Source of the DNA: Bursaphelenchus xylophilus | Taxonomy: Eukaryota; Nematoda; Chromadorea; Rhabditida; Aphelenchoididae | DNA: 64,000 nucleotides | Direction of reading: 5' to 3' | NCBI GenBank assembly: GCA_904066235.2 | Contig: CAJFCV020000005.1 | Span: forward strand, 10,721,501-10,785,500 | The notes under the pieces: generated by a model | Told to the model about the DNA's origin: nothing | The model's input: the letters and a program-made list of their open reading frames with translations, nothing else | Database searches by the model: none | Part shown: positions 34,001 through 45,861 of the stretch, piece after piece | Numbering within the stretch: position 1 is the stretch's first letter | Layout: each line of letters begins with the position of its first letter | Translations under genes and position numbers: made by a program

Positions 34001-34377
34001 TCGGCGACGGGCGGCTGGCTCATTTTGAGCTGCAGAACATGGGCGACGCGCGCATCACCACACCGTAGCTGGACGCGTCTGAAACGCTTAGCGAGGCAAT
34101 TAACCGCACGATTATCCGCCCCACCCAAGTGCTGTGATTCCGGCGGCTTTCGACCCCGCCGGGCTAAGGGCTCCGATCCCTGGAAGAGAGGTAAACGATC
34201 TCCCACTAAACGCCCAGAGGGCTTCGGAAGAGCCGCCCCTCTACAAGCAGATATCCATTTCTTTTGCGGTCGGTTTTTAATTGCTCTTACGCAAGAAACG
34301 AAAGCGAAAGCAAGTTTATTTCTACGGAGAAAAAAATTATAGATGGGGGGAAAGTTGCATCTTTCGACTAATTGCGA

Positions 34378-37300
34378 TCAGAATGGAGGCTCGGGCTCGT
34401 CCAGGAACAGCCGGTTGACCAGGCAACGCCCGATTTCGAAGGAATTGTCCTGGTTGGACGTCTCGTAGTGCCAAGAGCCGAATCTGAAAAAGTGGGAATA
34501 GTCAAAAATAAGTTGCTCATTATTTTCCCGACAAACTGAGATTTTCATAAAGTTAGTTTTGAACTTTTTTACATAATTTTTCAATTTAACAGCAACTTCG
34601 GAAAGTATGCCCGATTGAGACCAACTTTATGAACTTTCAAAATGGAAGGCGACATGTTATCCGATGAAAGATTTTATTCAAATTTTCAAAATTAAAATTG
34701 ACGACTTTTGAAAAAACAAAGCAAAAATTTTATAGTATAAAATTTCACTTCGCATTATGGCCAAAAATCAGCCAATTTTCATATTGGAATTTGCAAAACG
34801 TCGTATTGTGAAAAAAGTAAAATTTTCATCGTATAAGATGTCACCCACATTTTGAAAAAAAGTAAAATTTTGATCGTATAAAATGTCACCACATTTAAGA
34901 AAATTAAATTTTCATCGTATAAAATGTCACCCACATTTTGAAAAAAGTAAAATTTTCATCCTATAAAGTGTCACCCCCATTTTGAAAAAAGGAAAATTTT
35001 CATCGTATAAAATGTCACCCACATTTTGAAAAAAGGAAAATTTTCATCGTATAAAATGTCACCCACATTTTGAAAAAAAAACAAAATTTTCATCATATAA
35101 AATGTCACCTCCCCCTTTGTTACAAAAATCCTCACCTTCCCCTGCTGTAAATCTGATGTTCCTCCAGAATCCGATGACATTTGTCCATTTCCGCTTTCCT
35201 ATTAATCGTCGGTATGGGATACCCATACGGTATCACTTGAAACCACGTGGAATGAACTTGGTTTTCCTCGTCGACCAAGCCCACTTCAATCAGATCCTCA
35301 ACGACTTGTTTCGTCATCATTTTTTCGTCCAACTCCTCCTCCGGCCTCCTTCCAATCTCGCACAAGATCGACCAAAATTTGGTGGGGTCCGGCGTCATTG
35401 TCGCCGAGAAGTTGGAGATGATGGTGCAGCGATAGAAGGAGGTCTGCGGCCGTGGGTAGTAGGCCCAGCTCAGCTTCGCGGCCAGCTCGTTTTGCGGCAG
35501 TTTTAGGGCCACTCCCACCAGGACGACTTTGGAATGCCGCAGGCGCAGGTTTGGGATGATGTTCTCGGAGAGCAGGTTGAGTTGCGTCACGGGGATGGTG
35601 GATAACATGCGCTGGTAGGAAACGGTTGTTGATGTGTTCGTCAACAGGTTTTTGAGGGTGAGCTGAAACGACAAAAGAGTTATTATACAGTCGTTAGAGC
35701 TAAAAAAATGGGGAGGGGGATTACTATCAATGTGTCGGGGAAATAATGAGCATATCGCATAGGGAATCGTATCACCGCTGACAATGAGGAAATAATGAAT
35801 TATGTCGGGGCAAAATAAAAGTGCTTTTCACTTCGGCGACACGATCAGCGACATTATTTTCAATTGCTTTTTGACCCAATTTCTCGCTTTTAAATTAAAA
35901 AGTACTTCTGTGGGGTATGGGGTTACAGGTCAAGACACGCAAAATTTTTCTTATTCAGAATATGAAAAAATTAGCTGCCTAATTTTTATTTGTAAGGGCG
36001 AAAAACCCCTCAGAACTTTTCTCGCAACACCACGCAAATCCCCGTTTTTTACATTGGAACTACGACAGTGGTGGACCTGATCCTTTGGCAAAACACGTAC
36101 AATTTTGGAAAAAAAACGGCTTCTAATTTCCGTCAACTTCCGACTAAAAAATCGTGGTTGTTTCTGCAAAGCGCGAGTTTGGATTGCCTTCGAAGAACAA
36201 AACGTATTTCTACAGTGTGGGACCTGATCCATTGGCAAAAAACGTACCATTTTGCATCCGGGAAGTATCAAAAATGTGGCAAAATGCTTCCCTCCCCAAG
36301 TGAACAAACTCAGATTTGAGGGAAAAGGGTGCGAATTTCAAAACGTAGTCTTTTCACTTGGAAAGGGAGGTATTTTGCCACATTTTTGATACTTCCCGGA
36401 TGAAAAAAGGTACGTCTTTTGCCACTGGATCAGGTCCCTCAAGTAGTATCAACCAAATTTGATATTTATTGTAAGGCTTGTCAAGATGCCAGGGTTTACT
36501 TTAGCTCAAAAAAAACGCTTTTGAATCGGTAAAAACTTGGTCAAAAAGGCATTTGCGTGGTGTTGCGAGAAAAGTTCTGAGGGGTTTTTCCACCCTTACA
36601 AAGCAAAATAGGGCAGCTAATTTTTACATATTCCGAATCAGAAAACTCCGTACCACATAGAGGCACTTTCCTTGTAAAGAAAACTCACCTGTTTTCTCTT
36701 CGGATCCACTTTGATCACCTCTGAATTCAACTTGAATATGGCATTATCATATTTCTGAGCCAGCCGGCACCAAATCTCCCCGATTCCTTTGCATTTGGCC
36801 GGGTATCGGAAGCAGTAGCGCTTCTCCTCCTCCTCCTTCAGCGTCCCATCGCACAGCTTGCGCAGACGGGGCAGGTCGATCTTCGGCACGCGTCCCTCCA
36901 CCCAATCCGTGTTCATTTCTTCCAGAGTCGCGGTCCAAACCCAAAAAAGAAAAGGTCATGCGGGAGGGATCACCTACTTCTCGTTGTACGGCCGAATGAA
37001 GACGTCCTGGAGGGTGGAGCCGAAGTGGTTTTGACTGAATGTCCCAAAGTTGTCAAAGGCTGTCTCTTCCGCGCCTATAGTCATCAAAAATTTTATAGAA
37101 CATGGTGGTATGTTAAACTTTTTTTGGCTAGAAAAGCGTTGAATGCGCGCTGCTACACTATTATCAGTCTGTCAGGAAAATCATCGTATAAAATGTCACC
37201 CAAATCAAATTCGATTTTACACAATTCATTTTCTCGGCGGCAATGCGACAGATTTCTCATTATTTTCCTCCCAAACTGATAATGAGCTGTCGGGAAAATA

Positions 37301-38711
37301 ATGTGGACTCTTTGCTCCTTGGAATCGTCCAGCTTCGCCATGCGACATCTAGCTGGCGATTTGTTGCTCGACTGCGACGAGGAGAGAGATTTTGCTGCGA
37401 CACGTCCACATTATTTTTCCGACAGGCTGAAGTTGCATCAATTGCGGCGCTCTATGTTTTTATGCATAGAAATCGTTGGCAAAAGCGTCCCATTTGGAAC
37501 TTGAGCAATTTTTCCCTTATAAATTTCAAATTTGCATCGCGTTTTTAGCACAATCCTTACAATTAGGGCGTGAGAACTCACCATTATTATTGTTCTGCTG
37601 ATTGGCCTTTTCCAGTTCTGCCAAGCATCTGTTTTTCAGCGCCTCCGGAAAGTAATTAATGTAGTTTTGCACCGGATACGGCGCATAATTGTCCTTCGAG
37701 CCTCTGGGAGCGTTGACCAAATGACTGATGTCCGCCTGAAGTATTTCCCAGCAATACCAGTCCGTTTGCAGAGTTGCTGGAGAGATTTTTGCAACATGCA
37801 CTGTGCGAAAAGTAAGCCTTTCTTTGCACCGTGCAATTTTTTGTTTTTTGCACTGTGCAATAGGCTTTTCTGGGCTGTCTCTAATACTGATTTTTATACA
37901 CTGTGAAAAAGCCAAAAATCACTCCAGCGACTTTGCGAACGGACTAGTATACAATGACCAAATAAAAAATAAAAAAAATGTAAATGGCCAAATAAAAAAT
38001 AAAAAGAATCTATGCGATAAGCGATCGACTTACCAAGACCTGTCTTGGCAAAATATTCCAGTCTTCAATGACCGTGTCCAACATCTGAAGGAAGGCCGAG
38101 AATCGAGAGGCTCCAGTCACATGGACCCCGAGGTCCCAAGAAAATCCGTTTTCATCTTGCAACGTTCTTGCTAGCCCGCCAGGCTCGGCTTCTCGGTCAA
38201 TCAGAAGAATTCGGGCCTCTTTCTGAAGTTTCATTTTATAGGTAAATCCTTTGCAAAAATCATTGTACTAGCCAAAGTCGCTGGAATTTATTTTGACCTT
38301 TGCTGTTTGCAGAAAAAGTCAGGATGCGAGGGACAGCCCGAAAAAGCCTGGAGAAAGAGCAAAAAAATACACAGTGCAAAGTGAACTTTTGTTTTCGCAT
38401 AGTGCATGTCGCCGAAATCACCGCAGCAAAAGTCTGGAAAAACTACAGTTGGCTGCGCCTTCAAAGCACAAGCTAGAATTTAGCAGCAATTAATACATGA
38501 TCTACTCAAAGAAAGCGTGCAAAATTCGAAGAAAATCCGCGGAATACGCTTCAAATTTTTTTGAAAAAAAGATAATAAAGAAATGACCGAAAAGTCATCA
38601 TTGGCCCACCTTGACAACTCCTTGTCTGCGCAGCTCCTCGAAGCGAGTGAGGGCGCCGAAAGCGGTGGGGCCAGCGCCGACGACCACCAAGTCGTATTGT
38701 GTTGCCGCCAT
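34378..38711 (-). CDS. glf-1: UDP-galactopyranose mutase
   Basis: Exons (minus): 38711-38610, 38222-38034, 37735-37582, 37074-36978, 36941-36689, 35662-35136, 34483-34378; 475 aa. This FAD enzyme interconverts UDP-galactopyranose and UDP-galactofuranose in nucleotide-sugar and glycoconjugate synthesis; vertebrates lack it. Visible are the dinucleotide-binding GAGPTAFG (12-19), AEPGGLARTL, the PYPVQNYINYFP segment, RPYNEK(V)W, NTDWVEGRVP, and the C-terminal GSWHYETSNQDNSF that lines the flavin and substrate site. Length fits eukaryotic mutases. One junction is odd: to keep frame after RPYNEK the intron must end TTTTTTG rather than AG (see findings). All other junctions are canonical. Introns hold MITEs, a palindrome and a minisatellite. 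It is divergent from the lustrin/Kunitz gene, with 0.7 kb between starts. Confidence 0.9.
34800..35110. repeat. ~44-bp minisatellite in the mutase last intron
   Basis: Seven or so units of AAAATTTTCATCGTATAAAA plus TGTCACCCACATTTTGAAAAA. The same core (TCGTATAAAATGTCACCC) recurs at 37187-37201 and, on the other strand, in the array at 41645-41990. Confidence 0.85.
35909..36657. repeat. palindromic element with MITE-A copies at its centre
   Basis: Arms with TGTGGGGTATGGGGTTACAG and CTCAGAACTTTTCTCGCAAC recur inverted at the right (TGGTGTTGCGAGAAAAGTTC). A solitary arm of the same family is at 49258-49435. The centre (36066-36437) holds a truncated and a complete MITE-A (GATCCATTGGCAAAAAACG). 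Confidence 0.8.
37163..37430. repeat. two SQ elements in a mutase intron
   Basis: 37163-37281 contains the ATGTCACCC word inside an AATGAG-type SQ element. 37287-37430 is a GTGGA-type SQ element. Confidence 0.75.
37781..37947. mobile_element. MITE-D copy with GCACTGTGC words
   Basis: Contains ATGCACTGTGCGAAAAG, TTTGCACCGTGCAAT and TTGCACTGTGCAATAGGC, and ends ACTCCAGCGACTTTGCGAAC. Similar copies occur at 38290-38440, 40085-40273, 40740-40910 and 50190-50290. It lies in mutase intron 2. Confidence 0.7.
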
Positions 38712-39390
38712 TGCCCAACACAGTCGAATCAATCGAGAAGAAAAACGAAGCACTTCGCTCTCGGTCAAGGTTATCAGAGAGCGCGGTAAAAGCCACAAAA
38801 GGTCACGTCAGCAGAGAGCGCGGCGTTACGGGAGGGCGGTCAGAGCAGACGCGATGGAACCCGCAAATCGCCTGAAGGCGGTGTGGAGGCGGGCGGGAAC
38901 CGTGACGGTTATTAGGGGGGTGAACGGGAAGTGCAACAAATAAAGAAATTTCTCAAATTCGCAGCCTTGCGACATTTCCTCATCCGTCAACGGCGGCGGC
39001 GGCGGGCATAGGTGGCGCGCCGGATCCGGGGCGGGCGGATCCGGTTATTGCGCCGCCAGACGACGACTTTCGTGTAAACACACACCGCTCCTCCACTGAT
39101 ATGATGGATCGGGCTTCGGCGGACGATCATGCATCGCCCGTCCACCACCCTACAAAACAGCGGACTGGTTTCGGTCGAACCGACCAGCCGAACGAACCCC
39201 GATCGTCCCCGCCTCTGCCGCGAGACGAGTTGGCGCCGCGGAACGCGACGGACGCGGAAAAAAAGCGCTTATGATTTTTTGCGAATTTGATTAGGATCTG
39301 CGGAATTTAGCCATCTACACAAACATTCGCACGGCACTCGGCGTTGCGCGTGTCTCCACACCCGATCAGGCGGTTGATTGTGGCTGCACG
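38712..39390. other. divergent promoter region, mutase and lustrin/Kunitz
   Basis: GC-rich relative to surroundings, with no repeat or exon recognised. It separates the divergent start codons at 38711 and 39391, so both promoters should be here. Confidence 0.5.
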
Positions 39391-42300
39391 ATGAAGTCGT
39401 TAATCTTGCTCACGGCACTGCTCTCCGCCACGACAGGTAGGCGACCTTAACGCGGTTGAATTGGCGATGCTTTTGTGTGCTTTGTGCGGAATGGAGCTTG
39501 TGCCAAGGGAATTGGGTGTTGAGCTACCGGTGGCCGAAATTTTCGCTCCAATTTTGACAAGACTTACAAGGGAAGTACCCCAAGTGCGACGCTCAGATTT
39601 TGATGAAACTTGGCACAAATTAAGAATAATTTTTTTCTAAGACATATGCGAGAATCCAAGCTCGCGCTTTGCAGAAACAACCGAGATTTTTAGATCGAAA
39701 GTCGGCGAAAATTTAGGCCTTTTTGCCGAATTTCTGCATGAAAAGTTTCATGCCTATTTCAACCGTAAACGATAATGTTCTACAAAAAATCAAATTTTTC
39801 CCCACGAAACTGCCAAAGTGATGGCCAAAAGCGCTTTTCTCTCTGACCGCTCTCCACGTTTAGCGTGCTCTCTCGGCGGCAAAAATCGTTCGATATCTCG
39901 ATGGCGCTTGCAAAGCGCGAGCTAAAACTTTTAGGAATTGATATTTAGTCCATCCCCGACGTGTGTGCAAAATTTAAAGAAAATCTGAGCGTCGCACTTG
40001 GAGTACTTCCCCTGTTAGCGAAAACTTGGACTATCATTTTTTAAAAGCATTAGACAGTGTTTTAACTTGTTTTTTAATACTAGCTCGCCCACAAAGTCGC
40101 TGGACTGATTTTTGCGACATGCACTGTGCGAAAACAAAAGTTCACTTTTCACTGTGCAATTTCTTGGTTTTTGCACCGTGCAATAGGCTTTTTTGGGTTG
40201 TCGCTAGCATCCTGTCTTTTTTCGCACAGCGAAAGCGCTAAAAATAATAACTCCGGCGACTTTCCGGACGGCCCAGCAGCCCAAATTTTTTCGCTTTGAT
40301 TTTGACAAAACTCGGCGAAAGCTGAGGTCTTAATTTATGTTGGATAGAGCCGATAACTAATAATTTAATTAGCTTCCACTCTACAACCGAGATATCCGGG
40401 AAGCCAAGATATTCAACAAAGTTTTCCGAGAGAGTATGCAAAACGCGGAGAGCGGTCGATGAAACTTTCCGGCCATGTTATTTGCCAGACTTGTACGGAA
40501 AAAATGGATTTTTTGTGGGAATATTACCCTTTGCGGAAACAGTCTAGGCTCCTTTTCCTGCCAAAATTCGCAAAAGCCGTCATTCTTCGCTAAATTTCGA
40601 TAAAACGTCTCCGTTGTTCCTGTAAATGCTAGCTAGGAGGATTGCATGTCTTTAAAAAAAAATGAGGATAAATTTGTGCTATCTTTCATTAGAGTTTGAG
40701 CGTCGTACTTGGAGTTATATATATATACTTGTTCGTCCGGAAAATCGCCGGTTTGAAATCAGCGACTGTGTGAAAACAAAAGTTCACTTTTCACTGTGCA
40801 ATTTCTTCCTTTTTGCACCGTGCAATAGGCTTTTTTCGGCTGTGATGCTTTTTTTGCGCAGAAAAAAATGCTAAAAATCTGTTCAGTGACTTTCCGGACG
40901 GACAAGTATGCAAAAAATTCATGCGCGGATGTACTTTATTCCTCTGGCTTGATCGTCGGATAGGTTGCATATTTTCCCGGATATGTGTAACATGAAACAC
41001 ATCAGTTTCCGCTGTCACAAACCCATCCAGTTTTTCAAAGATTGCCCTCTCTCTCTGCTTCCTTTTTTTGACAATCTTTGAGAGCTTATTAATAATTGAT
41101 CGCAATGACATACCCGCCGATCCGCATTCCTCTTCCTCTTCCCGGTCGCTTCGTTCGTCTTGATCACGCGCTTCTTTTTCAGTTTCCGCGACACCCTCGA
41201 GTTTGTGCGCGGACGGGAAGTCGCTGCCGTTGCTGGTGGGCAAGGGCGACATCTACGCGTGCGCTCGCGAATGTCCCGACGGCTTCGCGTGCGAGAAGGA
41301 GGACAGTGATGAGGTGGGCGTTTGCTGTCCCAATCTCCAACATCTCAGCGAGCTGTACGGCGGCGAGCACAACGAGAGCGCCAAAGTGGACTTCCAGAAG
41401 AGTGCGCAGCAGAAGAGTGGCGGCGAAAAGGATGAGAAGGAGATCAGGAGAGCGCCGGGAAGGGCTCAACGCGGTCAGTTTGCTTATAAAACTTGCTTAT
41501 TTTTATCAGTTTGTCGGGAAAATAACCAGTACAAGGCGTATTCTAGGCGGTGATACGATTTTTGATGCGACAGAGGGCTCATTATTTTCCCGACAGAATG
41601 ATTGATTTTTGGTTTGCCAGAAAGCCTTAATTGAAAAGAATAAGGTGTGACATGTTATACGATGAAATTTTTTTTTCAAATGGAAGAAATGGGGTGTGAC
41701 ATGTTATACGATGATTTTTTTTCAAATTGAAAAAATGGGGTGTGACATTTTATACAATGAAATTTTTTTTCAAATTGAAAAAATGAGGTGTGACATGTTA
41801 TACGATAAAATTTTTTTTTCAAATTGAAAAGAATAAGGTGTAACATGTTATACCATGAAATTTTTTTTTCAAGTTGGAAAAATGAGGTGTGACCTGTCAT
41901 ACGATGGAAATTTTTTTCAAACTGAGAAAAATTGGGAGTGACATCTTAATTTAAAAAAAAATTATCGTATAACATGTCACACCCCCTTTTTTCAATTTTC
42001 AAGCTGGGGGAGTGTTCAGGCTCAACCGTTTGAAACGGCCAAAAAATTTGTTTTTTAACTCTTATTACTCACAAGAAAACCCACAAAAAAAATCCATTTC
42101 AGTTCTCTTAAATCATGAACCCTCGCATGACGTCATTGCTCCTCCATCAGCTTTGCCTTTACCCATTCCCCCACCAAATCCGGGGGTGCTATGCGAACGT
42201 CAGAAGTTCAAGACCACCTGTGAAGTGAAAGGGTTCGTCAAGGCCACTCAATTCGTTGTCCGTTGGTATGTCCAGAACGGGAAATGCCACTCGTATCCGT

Positions 42301-44728
42301 ACGGGTTCTGCCCCGGCACGCGCGTGGAAAACGACTTCACATTGCGCACCAAGGACGACTGTGAGCTGCTGTGTTTGACGCCGGCGGAGTTCCGGCACTC
42401 CGACCTGTTCGACTTTTTGGCTACCGCGGACGGAGCGGTCACGCAACAGCCCGAGTTCGAGTCGTTGGACGAGCTGCCCGGAAATGATTTGGGGGTGGAC
42501 TTGGAGGTGAAGACGGAAGTTATTCCGTCGAATGATGCTGAGCAAGTCTTACAGAGTAAGTGGGGGGTTTTTGAGGGAGAAGATATAGGTTGGATAATAA
42601 GTTATGGCCATTTTCTTGCAAAAGTTTGAAGTCGATTATTTTCTAGCTAAGAATCCTCCTTAGTTCAACATACTTATAGACTAATACAGGGCTTCTCGAA
42701 GTTTCATCTAGGGTGTATTGCTAAGCCTTACGACACAGCCGAGATTTTCTATAGCTAAAAACTCGGAAGTGCCCCGATTTTGACAGGGTACGAAGCAACT
42801 CAAGTCACGTCCCTTATCCAATGGCCCAGGATTCAGCTAGCTTTACCTACAGGGTGTACCAAAAAAATGGAAACTTGTTTTTATAGCTATATTTTTTCGG
42901 AGAATCAAAATTCAGCAAAAGTAACGGTCATGATTGGTAACATAGAGCATGGTTTATAACATGTTCAACCTTTTTCACAGTGGCTGCCTTTGGTGGCGAT
43001 ATAGAGCTCCAAACGTGACGTAAAATTTTGGGGTCCGGGCCGCAGCTTTTTAAGGGGGAAATCGGTCCCGTTCTTGGCGCAGCATTTACTTTGCGACTCC
43101 AAACTTTTGTGGAGCATAGTACAGGTGCTGGCTTTCTATTTAAAAAAATATATAGTCCATTGGATTCAGATCTGGCGAGCAGGCGGCCATTTCGCAGGCG
43201 GGATAAAATCGGGAAAATCAGTCCCATTTCGGGTCCTGAGTCGATTTTGCCTTGTGAGCCGGCGCTGAGTCCTGTTGAAACGCCAAGTTTGCATTGCTAA
43301 GGTTCTGCTTAGCTCACGGAAGCACGACAAAATAGAAATTAACGCGGCGCTAGTATTTTGTCCCATTTATTCACGAAAAACATGGAATTCTTGCCGCTGG
43401 CACAAATTCCGCCTTAAGCAATGACGACCCGGATTTTGGTGGTATTCAACGATGGCCAACAGGCTAGGAGCCTCATTGAAGCAGATTCTATCGTTCCGGT
43501 GGTTGTGTATCCGCTAAATATTGAACCGCGAACTGAATGCGCTCACGTCTCGGAGCTGCGGCCCACCCCTTTGACTTTCCGACATTTTTGCGCTGTACGC
43601 ACTTTCTCTCGACTTTAAAGATCTGAATTTTTTAGAGCTTGTATGACATGAGGTTGAGCTCGCCTTTGACTATTCGGCCGAGCGATCGGTCGCTGATGTC
43701 AGTCTCAAGGGCAAGTTTTTCTTGAAAATCGCGGATTTTGCTGTGGGGGATCTTTCGGTTGAAAGAAGCGCTGGCGGTGCGTTTTCTTTCACTTCCTGGG
43801 AGCTTACTATCCGTATCAAGCTCCTTGGGCCTCGTGATTACTTTCGACACAACGTTCTTTCTATACCGAGCAAATTAACTGTTCGAACAGCTCCAAAAAC
43901 AAGTCCAAAATCGAGGTCCCTTTGTTTGAAGTTCAAAAAAGACAGGTCGATTAATCGACATGGGCGTAAAAATCAAACCACTAGGACAGAAAAACACAGA
44001 GAATTTTGTAGTAATAAACTTCTTTGGCTACACCTAACCATTTTCGCGTCAGGACAAATGAAAAAAAGTTTCCATTTTTTTGGTACACCCTGTAATATCC
44101 TCTTTTTCACTGTCATTTTGTCGGGAAAGTAATGAGCGCAATGCGGTCGTGTCACTGAAGAAAAAAGCAATTTGATTTTACCTCGAAAAAACAATTCGTT
44201 TTTTTCTGCAGCGACGCCAGTTTGGATGCTGTATTGTGCTCATTATTTTCCCGACAGACTGGAAAATCTATGCACTTTTTCGCTCCAGGAAGTGCGTGTA
44301 TTTTTTTGGCCTTTTTTGCACCGCGCAGTGCAAGTTTACAGTCCCGGCGCGACGCCATCCTTTTCGAACATTTTTCACTGTGCAATTTCATTTGGTGCGC
44401 CCAAAATTCGCGCCGACTCCGTTGAGAAAAGCTTGTGTCGCAGCGATATTGGCTCATTATTTTCCCAACAGACTGATATGTCATCAAAAAAAGAATCGTT
44501 TCAGAATTCAAGAACCCCGAGGTTTGCGGCCGCATTCTGCCCTTCAAAGCCATGTGCAAACGGACCATGAAGCCGTCCCACTACACGATCCGATGGGTCG
44601 CCATCAACGGGCATTGTGAGTCCTATCCGTACGGCTACTGTCCCGAGGAATACGACCCCGACGAGCTGATCCTGAGTACGAAAGAGCAATGCGAGGCGTT
44701 CTGCTCGCATAAATTGAATGTTTTCTGA
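39391..44728 (+). CDS. secreted lustrin plus two Kunitz-like domain protein
   Basis: Exons 39391-39436, 41183-41473, 42103-42555 and 44505-44728; 337 aa. Residues 1-16 form a signal peptide. Exon 2 encodes a lustrin-type cysteine-rich domain (CADGKS...ECPDGFACEK...VCCP). A charged linker with a possible basic processing site (EIRRAPGRAQR) and a Pro-rich spacer (PLPIPPPNP) follow. Two Kunitz-like domains then have cysteines at 143, 152, 174, 182, 199, 203 and 271, 281, 301, 309, 326, 330. The C3-x7-C4 and C5-x3-C6 spacings are those of Kunitz inhibitors, but C2-C3 (21 and 19) and C4-C5 (16 and 16) are longer than the usual 15 and 12. Lustrin/Kunitz combinations are typical of secreted nematode proteins; whether these inhibit serine proteases is uncertain. 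The introns contain several MITEs, a minisatellite and a Tc1-like wreck. Confidence 0.9.
39563..40012. mobile_element. complete MITE-C copy
   Basis: Inverted ends GGGAAGTACCCCAAGTGCGA and, at right, the complement of CCAAGTGCGACGCTCAGATT. The interior carries GCTCGCGCTTTGCAGAAAC and TGACCGCTCTCCACGTTTAG. Partial copies occur at 15659, 27388, 40230-40720, 49430-49810, 50740-50960, 56950-57080, 59385-59720 and 61596-61935. Confidence 0.8.
40085..40910. mobile_element. two MITE-D copies separated by a MITE-C fragment
   Basis: MITE-D at about 40085-40273 and 40740-40910 (TTTTCACTGTGCAATTTCTT in both, GCGACTTTCCGGACGG at the right ends). Between them lies MITE-C-like sequence with TTGAGCGTCGTACTTGG. 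Confidence 0.7.
41506..41603. repeat. short SQ element
   Basis: Ends TTTGTCGGGAAAATAA and ATTATTTTCCCGACAG around a 60-bp interior. It starts about 33 bp after the exon 2 donor. Confidence 0.7.
41645..41990. repeat. ~56-bp minisatellite in lustrin/Kunitz intron 2
   Basis: About six units of GGTGTGACATGTTATACGAT plus GAAATTTTTTTTCAAATTGAAA. This is the reverse-complement relative of the core in the mutase intron array at 34800-35110. Confidence 0.85.
42850..44092 (-). mobile_element. degenerate Tc1-like transposon
   Basis: Inverted ends CAGGGTGTACCAAAAAAATG with TA on both sides (42848-42849 and 44093-44094). Minus-strand fragments resemble a Tc1-family transposase: an N-terminal helix-turn-helix block with KRTASASF and GRIVKGELNLMSYKL (about 43850-43632), and a C-terminal block FIPPAKWPP (about 43215). 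Stops and frameshifts break it, so it is inactive. It sits in the last lustrin/Kunitz intron. Confidence 0.85.
44105..44476. repeat. SQ element plus SQ/GCACTGTGC-related fragment
   Basis: 44113-44262 is an SQ element. 44263-44476 carries TTTTGCACCGCGCAGTGC and TTTTTCACTGTGCAATTTC and ends ATTATTTTCCCAACAGACTG, so it is a right half attached to MITE-D-like sequence. Confidence 0.65.
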
Positions 44729-45861
44729 GTTGCGGGTTATACGGGGTGTTGGGGGAAGTGGGGAGGAGAGTAATCGGGGATTTCTCGGCGATGGGTTGGA
44801 GGGGAATTGTAGAATTTTTTAGGAAAAACATTCAAAGGAGAGTTTGTTTTTTCGGCGGTATCAGAATGTCGGGAAAATAATGAGCCCTCTGTCGCATTGA
44901 AAATGGCTTCGCCGCCGAAATGAGGAATCGTGTTGCAGCAAAATCATTTTTTTTCTATTTCAGCGACGCGATTGGCACAGCGACCTTGTGCTCATTATTT
45001 TCCCGACAGACGAAAAATTGATAAGCAAACCGACCGCGTTGAGTTTTTTTTTTTCATTTCCGCGACGCGAGTGGCGCAGCACGTCAAGAAAAAAATATAA
45101 GATTGGTCTGTCGGGAAAGAAACGGCGGATCGTCGCGCCTCATCATCGCTTTGCGATTGCAAGCCGTGGCTGCGCGATAGCGGCGACGCGAAACATTTTG
45201 CTGCGACGATCCGCCGTTATTTTCCCGACAGACTGATAGCACAAAAGCGCTCAAGAAATAAAAAATTCTTAGCATTCTGTTTTAGTTCAAAGATAATTTT
45301 TCGCTCCAAGGATAACCTGATTACACATGGAAGATGAAGTAAATAGAATGGATTTTTTGCGTACATAATTTTGAAGCTGGGCTCCTGCTTAATCTCACCA
45401 TATGTGTTTCATGTAAAAAATCGATCGTCTTCTATCTATTTGAAGCCTAAACTGAGAACGCCTAAAAAATGTTGCGATTCCGCCGATTTCTCCAAGACTT
45501 CCCTTGCCCCTTGAAGTTTGCTGGGAACAAGGCGGATTTCTACTAGTCACGCCATTCATAGAGTGCTTTTTTTCGCTTGCGTCGCAGCGATTTTCCCTTT
45601 CTTGCAATAGCAATAAGCACTTTTTTCCAAGTTCTTCCTCTCTCCTCATTCCTCAACACCCCGTACAACTCAACTCCCCTGTAAAAACCACTTGTTAAAG
45701 ACCTCTTTTTTATATCTGTAATAACCGTTGTAATTACACTGTAATCGGATAAATAAAATTAGAAATACAAAAACAAGAAGAAAAAAAGAGTATCACAATC
45801 GAGATGAAATGCTGATGGGAGGAGAAGAGCGGCATGACGCCGAACAAGTGCAAAGTTGGGG
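44729..45861. other. convergent 3' region, lustrin/Kunitz and GPCR
   Basis: Two SQ elements (about 44858-45012, AATGAG type; 45104-45238, ACGGCGGA type) are the only features recognised. The rest is non-coding 3' flank. Confidence 0.6.

Noticed and set aside
34971..35180. Minus-strand 69-codon frame in the mutase intron
   Set aside because: It translates the 44-bp minisatellite and ends in the real exon; not a gene.
37582..37860. Longer version of mutase exon 3 starting near 37775
   Set aside because: The conserved sequence and phase require the exon to start at 37735 (GCGGACATC). The upstream open part belongs to a MITE-D copy.
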